NCBI GenBank assembly: GCA_964622255.1
Contig: CAZUPK010000076.1
Span: 1 to 14,322 of the forward strand
Direction of reading: 5' to 3'
Source: SZUA-1377 sp964622255
GTDB taxonomy: Bacteria; Campylobacterota; Campylobacteria; Campylobacterales; QNZT01
Length of the DNA stretch: 14,322 bases
Part shown: positions 14,145 through 14,322 of the stretch, piece by piece
Layout: each line of letters starts with the position of its first letter
Numbering within the stretch: position 1 is the stretch's first letter
Notes under the pieces: generated by a model
What the model was told of the DNA's origin: nothing
What the model saw: only the letters and a program-made list of their open reading frames with translations
Databases searched by the model: none
Translations under genes and position numbers: made by a program

Positions 14145-14322
14145 CTAAAGCAACAAATAATTAATTAAATATTTTTTACCCAATACTCCAAGTAAAACTC
14201 GATGATAATCCTTTAAATTCATAATAATCTGTTGAGTAGTGCCGATAGATAACAGATGAATATCTATAAAGGTCTGAAAAACCCAACGAGCAGTAGGTGT
14301 TTGAGTAGGTTTACCCTTTTGG
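14072..14322 (-). mobile_element. End of an IS1634-like insertion sequence, running off the window
   Basis: The right edge carries the last part of an insertion element on the minus strand, identified by its transposase C-terminus. The outer boundary is a guess: TGTCAAGTATAATACCCC at 14072-14089 is a plausible terminal repeat, but the opposite end is outside the window and cannot be compared. No target-site duplication can be checked. Confidence 0.45.
14145..14322 (-). CDS. Transposase C-terminal fragment, IS1634-like (partial)
   Basis: Fifty-eight codons are readable on the minus strand before a TAG stop at 14145-14147; the gene continues beyond the right edge of the window. The translated segment starts QKGKPTQTPTARWVFQ, continues to FIDIHLLSIGTTQQIIMNL and finishes near RVLLGVLGKKYLINYLLL. 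The pattern KPT-x-x-PT-x-RWVFQ-x-F, then a short helix and a final LG-x-K-Y, is the C-terminal signature I associate with IS1634-family transposases. These are DDE enzymes that move an insertion sequence flanked by inverted repeats. Whether the full gene is intact cannot be told. Its direction is opposite to the secretion operon. Confidence 0.7.
   Translation of the reverse strand, partial: QKGKPTQTPTARWVFQTFIDIHLLSIGTTQQIIMNLKDYHRVLLGVLGKKYLINYLLL

Noticed and set aside
1..14322. CRISPR array, tRNA or rRNA genes
   Set aside because: No regularly spaced repeats beyond the short ones reported, and no cloverleaf or rRNA-like sequence was recognised on reading both strands.

Overview
The window is AT-rich bacterial DNA that most resembles a member of the Campylobacterota (formerly Epsilonproteobacteria; Sulfurimonas, Sulfurovum or Arcobacter-like). 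This rests on base composition, protein style, densely overlapping genes and the pairing of a NosL-type gene with a Campylobacterota-like type II secretion (T2SS) cluster. It is inference, because no rRNA or other phylogenetic marker is present.

Left half (15-5706, all minus strand): a run starting at a divergent promoter near 5700. In transcription order it encodes an OmpR-family response regulator, a histidine kinase with almost no extracytoplasmic domain, an exported NosL-domain protein (CPVCGM), a ribbon-helix-helix/RelE-type toxin-antitoxin pair, a small single-span membrane protein, an FtsX/MacB-type permease, a LolD/MacB-type ATPase and a polytopic membrane protein with a DsbB-like CPFCLLQ motif. 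Apart from the toxin-antitoxin pair, successive genes overlap by 4 or 14 bases, so this looks like one operon. No nosZ or other classical nos gene is visible. My reading is a two-component-controlled envelope system combining metal or thiol chemistry (NosL plus the Cys-rich membrane protein) with an ABC transporter. Its substrate cannot be read from the sequence, and it is the best candidate here for an undescribed system.

Middle (5707-5799): the divergent control region. Two perfect copies of TTGTTAAGT, 11 bp apart, are a plausible binding site for the OmpR-family regulator. They lie just upstream of a possible -10 element for the rightward operon.

Right half (5800-14011, plus strand): a compact T2SS-like operon. 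The order is GspK-like minor pseudopilin, GspL-like, GspM-like, GspN-like, GspC-like (PDZ), GspD secretin, GspE ATPase, GspF. Together they supply the outer-membrane channel, periplasmic connector, inner-membrane platform and motor. The major pseudopilin (GspG), the other minor pseudopilins (H, I, J) and the prepilin peptidase (GspO) are not in the window. The first five calls rest mainly on topology and gene order; C, D, E and F rest on clear motifs.

Right edge (14012-14322): a short non-coding stretch, then the C-terminal end of an IS1634-like transposase on the minus strand, running off the window. An insertion sequence therefore lies directly behind gspF. No tRNA, rRNA or CRISPR array was seen.
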